Source of the DNA: Microcyclospora pomicola
Lineage: Eukaryota > Ascomycota > Dothideomycetes > Capnodiales
Length of the DNA: 64,000 nucleotides
NCBI GenBank assembly: GCA_002786065.1
Contig: NHNY01000003.1
Span: forward strand, 744,001 to 808,000
Direction: 5' to 3'
The notes below the pieces were generated by a model. The model made no database searches, had not been told where the DNA came from, and saw nothing but the letters and a program-made list of their open reading frames with translations. The position numbers and the translations under genes were made by a program. This document shows, piece by piece, positions 54,930 to 64,000 of this stretch. The number at the start of each line of letters is the position of its first letter. Position 1 is the stretch's first letter.

Positions 54930-55870
54930 ATGTCATCCAGTCTCAATCCCAGATCGCCAAATAAGACATGGCTGATCGTCGGTGCGTCACGGGGGATCGG
55001 CCACGAGTTCGTCCGACAACTGCTACAGAACGGTGATCGAGTCCTCGCCACAGTGAGGAATATCCTTCCTGGCCAGTTCGACTTTTCAACAAGAGCGAAG
55101 CAGCTAGGTCCCCTCACAGTATTCACCTGCGATATGCTGAGCGAGCAGAGCATCAACGTAACTTCGCCCGGAAGGTACCTGTGACTGAGTTGGGCATCCT
55201 ACTAACGGTTAAGTCGTAGACATTGGTGGAGGACCTAATCTCAACCCATAGTACAGGACTCCACATCGACCACGTCGTGCTAAATGCGGGAGTATTGAAG
55301 TATCCCAATGTAAATGCTCTCAACAAGATAGTCTGAAGTTGGCACGATACTGACGATGCTCCAGCGCGCATCGGAGATCTCCTACAGCGACTTTGCTCTG
55401 CATCTACACACCAACACCATCGGCCCGCTGATCTGTGCGCAGCGCCTGCTGAAAGCCAAGCCGCAGCTTTCCATCGGGAGCATGGTGTTCATGTCATCGG
55501 ACTCCGGGTCCGCGCAGCGATTCCGAGCGATGGAGGATGGGTTTGCAGCGTACGCCGCATCCAAGGCGGCGTTGAACCAAGGGTTGAGGCACCTGGCGGA
55601 AGAGTTGCGGAGGAAAGGCGACGGGACGGTCGTGATCGCACTGCACCCGGGAGAGGTGCAGACGGACATGGCGGATGTTCAGTTGCCATGGGACGTAGAA
55701 GGCCAGCTGACGGTGGAGCAGAGTGTGACGGCCTGCCGGAGAACGATCGAGGGCAAAGGGGAGAAGGACAGCGGGACGTTCTTGACTTGGGAGGATGAGG
55801 TGAGGCCGTGTAACATTGCTGACGAGGATTTGACATTATGCTGATCTCTGCGCAGGTCTACCCTTGGTAA
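54930..55870 (+). CDS. short-chain dehydrogenase/reductase
   Basis: Four exons: 54930-55157, 55220-55309, 55365-55799 and 55856-55870, giving 255 residues (268 if the ATG at 54891 is used). Introns are 55-62 nt; the first has a perfect TACTAAC branch site, and the last leaves a 15-nt final exon encoding VYPW. Classical SDR marks: NAD(P) motif GASRGIG at about 18-24, NAG in VVLNAGV, FMSSDSG around the catalytic serine, and YAASK with the catalytic Tyr169 and Lys173. The LHTNTIGPL motif is also typical. Likely an NAD(P)-dependent oxidoreductase of the C-factor-like group acting on a carbonyl or alcohol. Substrate unknown. It shares a promoter with the amine oxidase fusion, so it could handle the aldehyde product. 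It ends 12 bp from the opposing GNAT gene. Confidence 0.85.
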
Positions 55871-55882
55871 AGTAGCACACGC

Positions 55883-56685
55883 CTAGTTGCTATGGGTACT
55901 GCTGCTTTTGGCTGGCCTGACCATCGCCACATACGTCTCCTGACCGCGAAACTTCCTGGGCTCAGCTCTTGGCTCGAATCCGCACTTGAGGTACACAGGA
56001 GCGCCCATTTCTGAAGCTACCAGATAAGTGGGAACCCCCTCCTCGTCGGCACGATCAATCCCATTCTGTATCAGCTTGCTGGCGATGCCTTGGCCTTGAA
56101 AATCCGGGTGGACACCTAAGACCGAAAGATCTATCAATGGATTAGCGCAATGCAATACCGATCCCCGAAGGACTTTCGTACACCAGTACTGATGGTCATC
56201 ACCCCAGATCTCCTGTCTGACCTGCTCAATTGCGATTGAAAACTCTTGAAAGACTTCCGCGTCGACGCAAGCAGGCACACCTTCCTTCATCTGCCCGTCA
56301 GCGCCCACCAAAGGGCTTCCCCGAAGCTCCTGTTTAGCGAAATGTCCCGGTCTATGGTTCATGTAAGAACGAGTCAGAGATAGCTTCTGTGCAGCACTTT
56401 GCATCTTGTCAAAGTTGCGTACCGATGCCAAATCGCGAATCCGGCGACGACACCTGGTCGATCGATTGGAGTCGCCTTCATCAGAATGCTGCCGTTGACG
56501 GAAGTCTCGCTAAAGCGCTTCGCTCTCCATGCAACAAACTCGTCACGGGGCGTCAGGTGCTCCAAGTGCTTCGGGAACATGAGAAGTGTAGTCGGGTTGC
56601 CAGCGAAGGCTGCTGCATTCGTGGCTACCAGACCCGGTGCATCTGTCGCAGTGGCCGGCGAGATCTCGTAACCTTGGGACTTCAT
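55883..56685 (-). CDS. GNAT-family N-acetyltransferase
   Basis: Two exons on the minus strand, 56423-56685 and 55883-56351, giving 243 residues. The 71-nt intron (GTACGC...CATAG) joins GFAIWHR to PGHFAKQE. An in-frame ATG at 56724 would add 13 residues. The N-terminus (YEISPATATDAPGLVATNAAAF) is the usual GNAT beta1-alpha1. The acetyl-CoA motif A reads VLGVHPDFQGQGIASKLIQNGID and motif B is VPTYLVASEMGAPVYLKCGFE. This belongs to the general fungal GNAT group often annotated as puromycin or amine acetyltransferase-like. It would transfer acetyl from acetyl-CoA to an amine. Substrate cannot be told from sequence. Its 3' end nearly touches the SDR gene. Confidence 0.82.
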
Positions 56686-58713
56686 GTTAACCAATGTGGT
56701 TAAAATTGCCGAAACTGTTGGCACGAGAATTGATTCGCAGTTCGGAATAGTTGTGGTCGTTGAGCGGCAAGCTAAGGGAGAGAAGTCAAGCTGGATGTTC
56801 CTCGACCCAACTGTGTTGAGTCAGAGAATCAAATATAGTGTCCTAAGCTGTGCCTGCTGTGTTACCTTTGCATTGGGCAGATATATATGTGTGTAGCAGG
56901 AATATGTCTGCCTACGGCGTGTGACGAGTATTACGCGTACGATGTGCCTACAGAAGCCTTTTGAGGAGCGACTTCTCGTCGAATGATACGATTGTATGTC
57001 ACTGAGTTGTGCGAGGTGCAAGGTACATGTAGGTAGAAGCTGGTTCAACAGTGGCTTCTGCCATGTTGTGTGTCATGGCTCGAGAATCCTGAGAGGAATG
57101 GCGACAGCATAGCTGCCTGTGTCCCATGCTCGATTCGGCGTCGATCGAGCTTACCGGGCTCGAACTCGCCGACGTTCACATCAGCACGACTCGGTATCTG
57201 CGACAATCGCTTACGGAAGAGTCATGGTATTGACGGGCCTCGCAAAGTGTTTGTGAATGCTTCTCAAGACATACTTGGTGCACACTGGAACCTTCCGCAG
57301 AGGTGCTGGAGTGTCCTTGCCAGCAGCCCTTCAACGCTGCAAGCCAGACAGACATCAGAGAAGTCGACAGTCATGACATAATTCCCGGTGAAGTCTGGTG
57401 TGCGGTGGTAAGGTGACATTGCGGCTATTGTGCAGGGCTGAGAATTCGTGGCTGTGTGAGAGTTGGCGATGCACCATGGCTCCACTGCACGCTTCGAACC
57501 GCAAATTTCGGCGTAGCGTACGTAGGCCAGCTCTCCGCTAATACAGTAGACGTTGCGAAATGCTAGGTATGCAGCGTCGACGTTTCACAAACTCAAGGAC
57601 ACAGATCGGGCTCAGCATCTGATCCAGCAGTCGTAAAGCGCGTACTCCATATCCTACTAGAAATCAACGAGCGGCACCAAAGTTCATAACGCCCGTTGCA
57701 GCAAGCAGTCCAAACAAGCGAGGCGAACCCTTCAGAGTTCTGCGCTGCAGGGAGAGTTTTGTGCTCATGTAGAGCGGGTGTCACGTCACCATGGACAAGC
57801 AGCCGAGCTCGTGTTGACGTGAGCAGAGTGGACACTCTCCACTACTCCTGTTCGTCATCTGCATCATCCACTGCATGGACTATAGCTTGTGGCGATGTTG
57901 TTCGGCACAGGCGGCTGGTTGACGCGGAATACTGGTGCCACAACGAGCCATGACACGACAGCGTTGAGTATGCTTGGTATGTATATGCAGAGGTGGGGCC
58001 AAGATGTTCTGCTGGTTCGTAGTTTGTCTACACGGTGTCTGCGACATCCCTGCGAAACGAGAAAGCCTCTCTTGCATTGGATCCATAATGGTAGGCGACG
58101 ATTCGTGCTGCGCCTCCGCCAGAGGGTGGGAAAAGCAGTGGATTAATCAGCTGCAGGAATGGTATACGGTCTACCTCATGCAGCTCATCGCCAAGCGCCC
58201 TCGACGGCTCGTATGATGGTGGCGTGCATGTACCTGACATGGATGCTCGACCATGGTCGCATAATCCAAGCAGGTGAGAAGCGGTGAGACGTCGATCATT
58301 CGTCGAGCTGCCATTCTGTCCGGATCCCGGCCAAGCGATAGTAGTACCCCTTGCGTTGGTATGTACACTCAGTGTCCAGATTGAGAATCATTGTTGTTGA
58401 ATGGAATACTGTAGCTCGCGAGTTCGTGCCGTGGCACCTTTAGCTTTGCCTCGCGGCGAATTAGTAGTGACTCGTGGAAGCGGAAGGCAAGGGAAGGTGC
58501 CGCCAACGTGGAGTAGTGCCGGAGATCAGCTTCCCCACCAGCGGAGTGCTATTACTACATAGTGTGGCCCATGACATGCCACCATGCTCTCTTGATATCC
58601 TTCCACATCACCACCGCTGCCTCGCCCTACCCTCGCACTTGGGTGATGATCATGATACCTCCTCTCCTTGCCTGAAGACTCTCCTTTGTCAGCTCACCTT
58701 GTAATGTTTCTGC
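56686..58713. other. 2-kb intergenic region
   Basis: The longest gene-free stretch in the window, 2028 bp between divergently transcribed genes. Only short frames occur. A tRNA-like B box (GGGCTCGAACTC) near 57157-57168 was examined and does not fold into a tRNA by eye. No repeats were recognised. Confidence 0.4.
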
Positions 58714-61668
58714 ATGGCGTCCTACCACGATCCTTATGAACACGACCCCCGGTCACGGGTGACACGAACCACTAAATATGAACCGCTCGATGCTCCTCGA
58801 GAAGACGCCCGGTCGCGAGTGAGAAACACGTCGCGCGACAATCGGCATCGTCGCGAAGGCGGGCTACCATCGCCTCAGCAGTGGCAGCCACAATCTGCTA
58901 CTCAAGCGCGCTACGATTCGCGATATCACTTCCCTCCGTCTCCCACCGAAGCCCGCCGACAGACCGCTGGTCCTCCAAGATCGCCCAATAAGAGTCGCTT
59001 TTCCTGGCCACCCCAGCCTATGTGTGAGGATGAAATAGTGTCGTTGAAAAGGGAAGCGGGATCGGCGCAACTTTTGAAGGACATCAGGAAGAATGAGGTT
59101 CCTGCGAGAGGCCAGGTTGATCAGGACGTGCTGATCGAGTATGCGCCGGACTGGATCAATGAGCATGAAAAGCGATTCGTTCTGCTCCCCAAATCCGAGC
59201 GCGGAAGCCAGGATGGAATGCCTACTCCACCCACTAGCGAGGACGAGAAGCGCCGAAAGCTGCGACGACATTCGTCTAGATTGGGCCCTGGTCAGAAAGA
59301 ACAAGTGCCCGAGATGTCGAAGCGTACCTCAACACCGTACACTTTTAATCCTCCTAAATCTTCAAAGGACAACTTATTCGCTCCAGAGCGCTTCTTATCG
59401 CCAGACACACTGACCCCTCCACCACAAGATCAAGCAAAGAAGCATCATCGGTCGAATACTGCATCAGGTCTGCCATCACCAAGAAGAGATTCTGGTCGTC
59501 TAAGTCCTTCAGGCGGTAAGAACTACGATTATTTCCCGTCTACCCACCGAAGAGACGAAGACACTGCTATCGATGACTCCGCCTCCGACACAAAACACGC
59601 AAGATCTGAGAGGAACCGAAGATATTCTGCGAAGCAATCGTCTGAACCTCAACCTGCCACATCTAGAATAGCAGTCACAGATTTTGCACCGGCTGCCAAA
59701 AGTGTGCCGTCCGTGCGAAAAGCGAATCTTCATGCACGACGCAGTAACAACCCCACCAGTGCGGTTCCGTCGATTCCCCAGAACGTCGAGAAAGGCCGCC
59801 GGCCATCTCCACTCACGGCTACATTCGCTCAGAGCGATCTCCGAGCTCCGCTTCACTCGCCCTCGCAAGAAGAAGGTCTCCACCCGCATCGTGGAGGAAG
59901 CAGTGGCAGGTCGGATTCCTCTCGTAATGTGTCTCCAGCGCCGGAAACTGCCCGCTACGAGCGCTCACCACAGCGCCCAACAAGCTACGGCTCTGTGAGA
60001 TCGGTTGACTCTGCTGATGAAAGCTCGCGTACGTCAAGGTCTGGCTCCATTGCTGGTTCGCGGCCATCCTCTCCATCGCCGAGACTACCTGGTGATTCTC
60101 CACGACTTCCGAAGACCGACGTAGATTGGAGCGGTCTGATGGCTGCGAACACTGCTCGCAGAGGTAAGCCGCCTTCACGACTTTCGACGTCTATGAGACA
60201 AGAGTCCATGCCAGAAGTGCCTCGTGCAACTTCAGACATGTCTAGTACCCCACAGACTCCGTTCACCAAGCCAAGCCAACTTCGTCCCTCATTTTCAGCC
60301 GGACTGCCCTACCCTGAAGACGATATCCTGGTGGGGTCCCCAAGTGTCTACATGCCTTCAGAGAAGGAGTACCTACAACCACGAACCCCTGTCGCAGGAC
60401 TGAGTGCTCCATTCTCACGTGACTCCAGGATCACTGGAGCGAAAGGATCCTCGCCCAGCACACCATCAACAACTCAGCCACCACGACCAAATCTTTCTCA
60501 ACGTCATTCTGACATGTATATACCATCAGCGGATGGGCCATCAAAAGCTTCTGCATCACGGCGCTCTGTTGAACTCAGCTCACAGACAAGGAAAGAGCTA
60601 GCGTCGCTGATGAAGAAAGGCCTGCCGGATTGCTCGAGACCGAAACCAGTTGCCGGCGAAGACGAGTGGTATACTGTCATTGGTTCGCCCCAGCTAGTCA
60701 TTTGCCCCGAGTGTAGCGATATATTCGAACGGACAGTGTTTCGATCTGAAATACGTCTGGCGCCACCACGGGATCTCACGGAAGAAGTGCAGTGCAGCAT
60801 GGGCTCATCGAAATGGATACAGCTTGCATGGCTATTGACACTCCAACTGCAACGCACCAATCTGACGCTGCTCAAAGACCTTGCGAATATCGATGAGACT
60901 AGTGATCCTTGTCCTGGGATCAATGAAGGCATGCGTTCGTGGTATGGCTTGCGCGACAATGAAGGCGCCTTCATCAAGAACTTCCAAGTCTGCTTCAGCG
61001 ATGTGCGGAAGATTGAGAGAATCCTCCCAACATTATGCGGCATGTTCGTTCGCATGCCCCAATCCGCGACCAACGAGCAATTACGCTGCGCTTTGGGTAA
61101 TACTGCCGGCGATCGCTTCGAAGCGTACCTCGAAGGTCTGATCATGACTCACGAACGAGCGTTATCATCGCGCAAAGGCGCTGACGCCGGACCCCTTCTC
61201 GACCTCATCAAGCGCAAGAACCGCTTCCCAGAGTGCCGACGCGACCTGATGTTCGCTGGCGCCTTCTGGCACTACATACCCACCCTTCCAGCTCTGACCG
61301 TCTGTCAAGATTGTTTCGAGAATCTTGTTGAGCCTGAGATTTTGGACCGATCCAGTCTCGCATCCCGCTTCCAGCGGACCGTGCAACCAGTCTACGGCGA
61401 AGGTGTCGGAAGCTCGTGTCAGCTGTACTCACCTTATATGCGTCAAGTCTTTGCGCGGGCAATACGGAACAACGACTACGAATACCTTGCCAGCCGCGCT
61501 AAGCGACGGCGCGATGCCGAATTGCGTCTCCAAGCGCGCTGGAAGGAGATCGATCGCAAAGTGCAGCGACTTAGTCGAGTGCCTAGCGACGAAGTAATCA
61601 AAGAACGCCGTCGCTTACAGAGGCAGATTGATAGGATTGCGGAAGAGTGGAAGTCGCAATGGGAGTGA
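58714..61668 (+). CDS. conserved-looking fungal protein with CxxC pairs, function unknown
   Basis: Single exon, 984 residues. Residues 1-640 are hydrophilic, probably disordered, rich in Ser/Pro/Arg with many SP and TP sites (possible kinase targets). From about 650 to 920 there is a folded-looking domain: WYTVIGSPQLVICPECSDIFERTVF with a CxxC at about 664-667, VQCSMGSSKWIQLAWLLTL, a helical middle, FPECRRDLMFAGAFWHYIPTLP and a second CxxC (VCQDCF) at about 863-866. The two pairs could bind zinc. The last 60 residues are strongly charged and likely form a coiled coil (RRDAELRLQARWKEIDRKVQRL). I do not recognise a named family, though the layout matches proteins seen in other Pezizomycotina. 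The start is the first in-frame ATG. Confidence 0.75.
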   Translation: MASYHDPYEHDPRSRVTRTTKYEPLDAPREDARSRVRNTSRDNRHRREGGLPSPQQWQPQSATQARYDSRYHFPPSPTEARRQTAGPPRSPNKSRFSWPPQPMCEDEIVSLKREAGSAQLLKDIRKNEVPARGQVDQDVLIEYAPDWINEHEKRFVLLPKSERGSQDGMPTPPTSEDEKRRKLRRHSSRLGPGQKEQVPEMSKRTSTPYTFNPPKSSKDNLFAPERFLSPDTLTPPPQDQAKKHHRSNTASGLPSPRRDSGRLSPSGGKNYDYFPSTHRRDEDTAIDDSASDTKHARSERNRRYSAKQSSEPQPATSRIAVTDFAPAAKSVPSVRKANLHARRSNNPTSAVPSIPQNVEKGRRPSPLTATFAQSDLRAPLHSPSQEEGLHPHRGGSSGRSDSSRNVSPAPETARYERSPQRPTSYGSVRSVDSADESSRTSRSGSIAGSRPSSPSPRLPGDSPRLPKTDVDWSGLMAANTARRGKPPSRLSTSMRQESMPEVPRATSDMSSTPQTPFTKPSQLRPSFSAGLPYPEDDILVGSPSVYMPSEKEYLQPRTPVAGLSAPFSRDSRITGAKGSSPSTPSTTQPPRPNLSQRHSDMYIPSADGPSKASASRRSVELSSQTRKELASLMKKGLPDCSRPKPVAGEDEWYTVIGSPQLVICPECSDIFERTVFRSEIRLAPPRDLTEEVQCSMGSSKWIQLAWLLTLQLQRTNLTLLKDLANIDETSDPCPGINEGMRSWYGLRDNEGAFIKNFQVCFSDVRKIERILPTLCGMFVRMPQSATNEQLRCALGNTAGDRFEAYLEGLIMTHERALSSRKGADAGPLLDLIKRKNRFPECRRDLMFAGAFWHYIPTLPALTVCQDCFENLVEPEILDRSSLASRFQRTVQPVYGEGVGSSCQLYSPYMRQVFARAIRNNDYEYLASRAKRRRDAELRLQARWKEIDRKVQRLSRVPSDEVIKERRRLQRQIDRIAEEWKSQWE

Positions 61669-62516
61669 AGCGACCATATGACTCATTTATTTATTCTTCA
61701 GTTGGAATGCAACCCATCTTTGGAGAGACCACGCTTTTTCTTGTTCGCGAAAAGCAGGCATCAGGATCACAAAGCAGGAAAGGCAAAAGTTGGAGCTCTG
61801 GGGCGGGAAAAGGACGGAGTTATGAAGAATCAATATGGGCTGCTTTCACGCCTTTTTACGACTCGGAACGTCATGTGTGATGTGTCTATGTTTCAATACA
61901 TCGTACCTTACTTATCTAGTGTATGATATCGACCTATGAAATTTGTCCGATGAATCCTGGTCGTTGTTCTCGTCTGCGAGTATGTGACTGAGTTTGTATG
62001 TTCGTTGGCTGATCATCAGTCTGATCGTTGGCGGGCAGTTGGGGAAACATGATTAATGCTGAGAGTCTGAAGCGCAGGATGTGCTCGCTACTACCTTGTC
62101 CCACGCCGGCTGCTGATTCTTAGTCCCCTCACCGAACCCGATCACAGTAGGAGAATCGAACAACGCGAAGCACAACCTGCAACATGCACGCACTTTACAA
62201 CTAGTAAGAGTTCCCGGTGCCTTCGAATGTTCAGAGATCATAGAGGTTATCACGACGTGGGAGACCGACAAACGGACGGCAAGACGAGTTGAGGACATCA
62301 TTGACATTTCATTGGTTTTCGTTACGTTTATATCTTAATGCTCACGCCAGCTGATGCCAGCTTGCGCAGCTCTTGCAACTGGCCCGGCAGCTATGGAGCT
62401 CAGTAGCTCTGTGATCCGACCCTGTTGGTCCGCGACATGCACGAGAAGCCCTAGGGTCAGATGGAGGCTGCGGCGCCGCGGTGCTAAAGCTAGCTCCGAT
62501 ACGACTCGATCGCGTC
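61669..62516. other. intergenic between convergent genes
   Basis: 848 bp between the stop of the 984-residue gene and the lipase stop. No gene recognised. Confidence 0.45.
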
Positions 62517-63582
62517 CTACTGCAGTGCTTTTTGGGCCGCTTTCGCGGCAGGCGCGACGTAGCCGCAGTACGGGTTGAACAGGGCGCCGGCGAGGTAGAC
62601 GTTGCTGTACTGGATGTGGGCGCCGTTGATCGGGTTGGGCCCGGGGTTTTGCGCGGCGTTGCAGTTCTGTTACATTTGTTGGTCAGTATGCTTCGCGATG
62701 TTGTCGTCGTTGATCGCTCTAGATGGGAAATGAGGGGAGAGGGCAAAGGGAGGAGTGGAAGACGAAGACGAACCGTCGGCTCAGTGCCCGTGCACATGAA
62801 AGTGGTCGCCGCGGTGTTGTTGTTCTGCTTGCTCTCGAAAAATTCCACGCCGTGGTGCTGGAAGCCAAGGATGGTCGGGGGAATCTGCGGGACGCCGTCG
62901 TTGTAGTGGGTGGTGCGGAAGTAGAAGGGGACGAGGAAGTTGACGAAGCTGGAGAAGTTGGCGTTGCCGTTGCGCGGCTCACCATACGTGTAGGCGGTCA
63001 CAGGGATGCCCTGGCCGGCGAGCGAGGCGGCGCTCAGGGAGGTCAATGCGCCGCCGAGCGAGTGGCCGGTGACGATGATGGACGCGAAAGGGTGGGCGAG
63101 CTTAGCGGCCTTGACGGTGGCGACGATGTCGTTGGACATGGCGGCGTAGAGCTTCTGGAAGCCCGTGTGGACGGTGCATCCTACGCATCCTCCGGTGCCA
63201 GGGAGGGTGAGGGCTGTGGGGACGAAGTTGAAGTCCTGGTCGAGGTTTCGGGGGAAAGCCGAGCCTCTGAATGCAACGATCACAGTATTGGTCGAGTCCT
63301 CTCGGAAGACGGTGGCCTTGCTGTCGGTGGTGGTGTAGTTGAAGCTGGCGAGGATGCTGGAGTTGTGTGGCAGCGTCGGGCAGTCTTCTGCGTATGCTGC
63401 ACCGGCATATGCAGTGTAGTGTACGATGTTGTCGTATGTGGATTGTGACACTATTCGTGTTTGAGTCAATGTCTGTCATTGCTGCACATGGTTGGCCTTA
63501 GGAAGACCTTACCCGCTGAGGGTGAGCTCGCCGCCGCGACGATGCTTGCCAGCGAGCTGGCCAGGATGAGTTTGGAAAACAT
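62517..63582 (-). CDS. secreted class 3 (triacylglycerol) lipase
   Basis: Three exons on the minus strand: 63513-63582, 62774-63450 and 62517-62666, giving 298 residues. Introns are 62 and 107 nt (donors GTAAGG and GTTCGT), joining SPSA/VSQSTYDN and GTEPT/NCNAAQNPG. A signal peptide covers about residues 1-18. The alpha/beta-hydrolase core is complete: nucleophile motif GHSLGG with Ser154, the aspartate in HYNDGVPQIPP and the histidine in NGAHIQYSNVY. The oxyanion-strand motif IVAFRGS is present. Cysteines in GCVGCTVH, CNAAQ and PYCGY suggest disulfides. This is the Thermomyces/Rhizomucor-type fungal lipase or feruloyl-esterase-like family, exported to hydrolyse lipids or esters. Reading through the second intron gives a spurious Arg/Ser/Thr-rich C-terminus. 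Confidence 0.92.
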
Positions 63583-64000
63583 GCTGAACGGGTCTGTCTC
63601 CTGCGAGTCCCCAGTGATGGTGTAAGAGAAGACTGTCGTTCGATTGCCCAGCAAGTTCACGTCAGGAAGGTAGACACTGCTGCCACACCCCAGGTGGGGT
63701 GGTACAGAACATCCGAGCCCAGCAGTTCCATTCCAGAATCGATCTGTCTTGCTTGGGTCGTGCCGAGGAGCGTCAGCGATGGCATCGAGACGGTACACTT
63801 TTACTTTCTCCAGATGAAGCTTAATGCTGCCGTTGCGCTAAGGCACGCTCTGTTCGGCCCCCTCAACTTGACTATTATGCCGTCTCCAGCATGACCAGGA
63901 TCTTGGAGACAGCCTGCGCGTAAACTCAAATCAATGACCTGTCTTACGAGGATCACCGCCGAGGCCTGCTGGATGCAGATACCTCAACCAGAGGATGGCG
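63583..64000. other. intergenic, lipase promoter
   Basis: 418 bp upstream of the lipase start, running to the window edge. No other gene is supported. Confidence 0.45.

Noticed and set aside
56098-56180. Possible second intron in the GNAT gene
   Set aside because: Candidate splice pairs give introns of 28 or 43 nt and break frame, while the continuous frame reads straight into the acetyl-CoA motif.
57121-57190. Possible tRNA suggested by GGGCTCGAACTC
   Set aside because: The B box has a C in place of the invariant T54, and no A box or cloverleaf could be drawn around it.
3621-63582. Long antisense frames within TSR1, DUF726, ADAM, lipase, WD40 and Mus7 genes
   Set aside because: They mirror codon bias of the sense genes and lack motifs; none is better supported than the sense gene.
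1-64000. Transposons, LTR or virus-derived elements, CRISPR arrays
   Set aside because: No long terminal repeats, inverted repeats, transposase, integrase, reverse transcriptase or capsid-like frames were seen. Small non-coding repeats could be missed by eye.

Overview
The window is nuclear DNA of a filamentous ascomycete (Pezizomycotina), probably a dothideomycete. Evidence: compact genes with short spliceosomal introns (mostly 46-170 nt, GTNNGT donors, some with a TACTAAC-like branch site), about one gene per 2.4 kb, and fungal markers such as Ctf8, Mus7/Mms22, Gta3-type GatC, a fungal tetraspanin and a fungal ADAM protease. I found no rRNA, tRNA, CRISPR array, transposon or virus-derived element. 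All intron-exon structures were read by eye and checked for a continuous frame. Species-level placement is inference.

Layout. 1-16 kb is housekeeping: TSR1 (40S biogenesis), an ARMH3/DUF1741 Golgi-type protein, a DUF726 membrane protein, MOB1, a secreted thioredoxin-like membrane protein, then RPL3 and SEC61 alpha diverging from one 405-bp promoter. 16-28 kb holds a membrane ADAM metalloprotease, acetyl-CoA synthetase and a large MABP1/WDR62-type WD40 protein preceded by two chained small upstream ORFs. 28-39 kb holds mitochondrial GatC and a small membrane protein sharing a promoter, SEC17 (alpha-SNAP), the 2300-residue Mus7/Mms22 repair protein and Ctf8. 40-44 kb holds a mitochondrial pyruvate/branched-chain dehydrogenase kinase, a doubtful small ORF and a tetraspanin.

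44-57 kb is accessory in character: two DHA1-type MFS transporters, an AAAP amino-acid transporter, a Rid-domain/flavin amine oxidase fusion ending in the peroxisomal signal AKL, a divergently transcribed short-chain dehydrogenase and a GNAT acetyltransferase. Together these could take up and break down an amine or amino acid: import, oxidation in the peroxisome, imine/aldehyde handling, N-acetylation. This is the best candidate for an undescribed system here, but the pathway is inference from gene content and adjacency. 58-64 kb ends with a 984-residue conserved-looking protein of unknown function carrying CxxC pairs and a secreted class 3 lipase.
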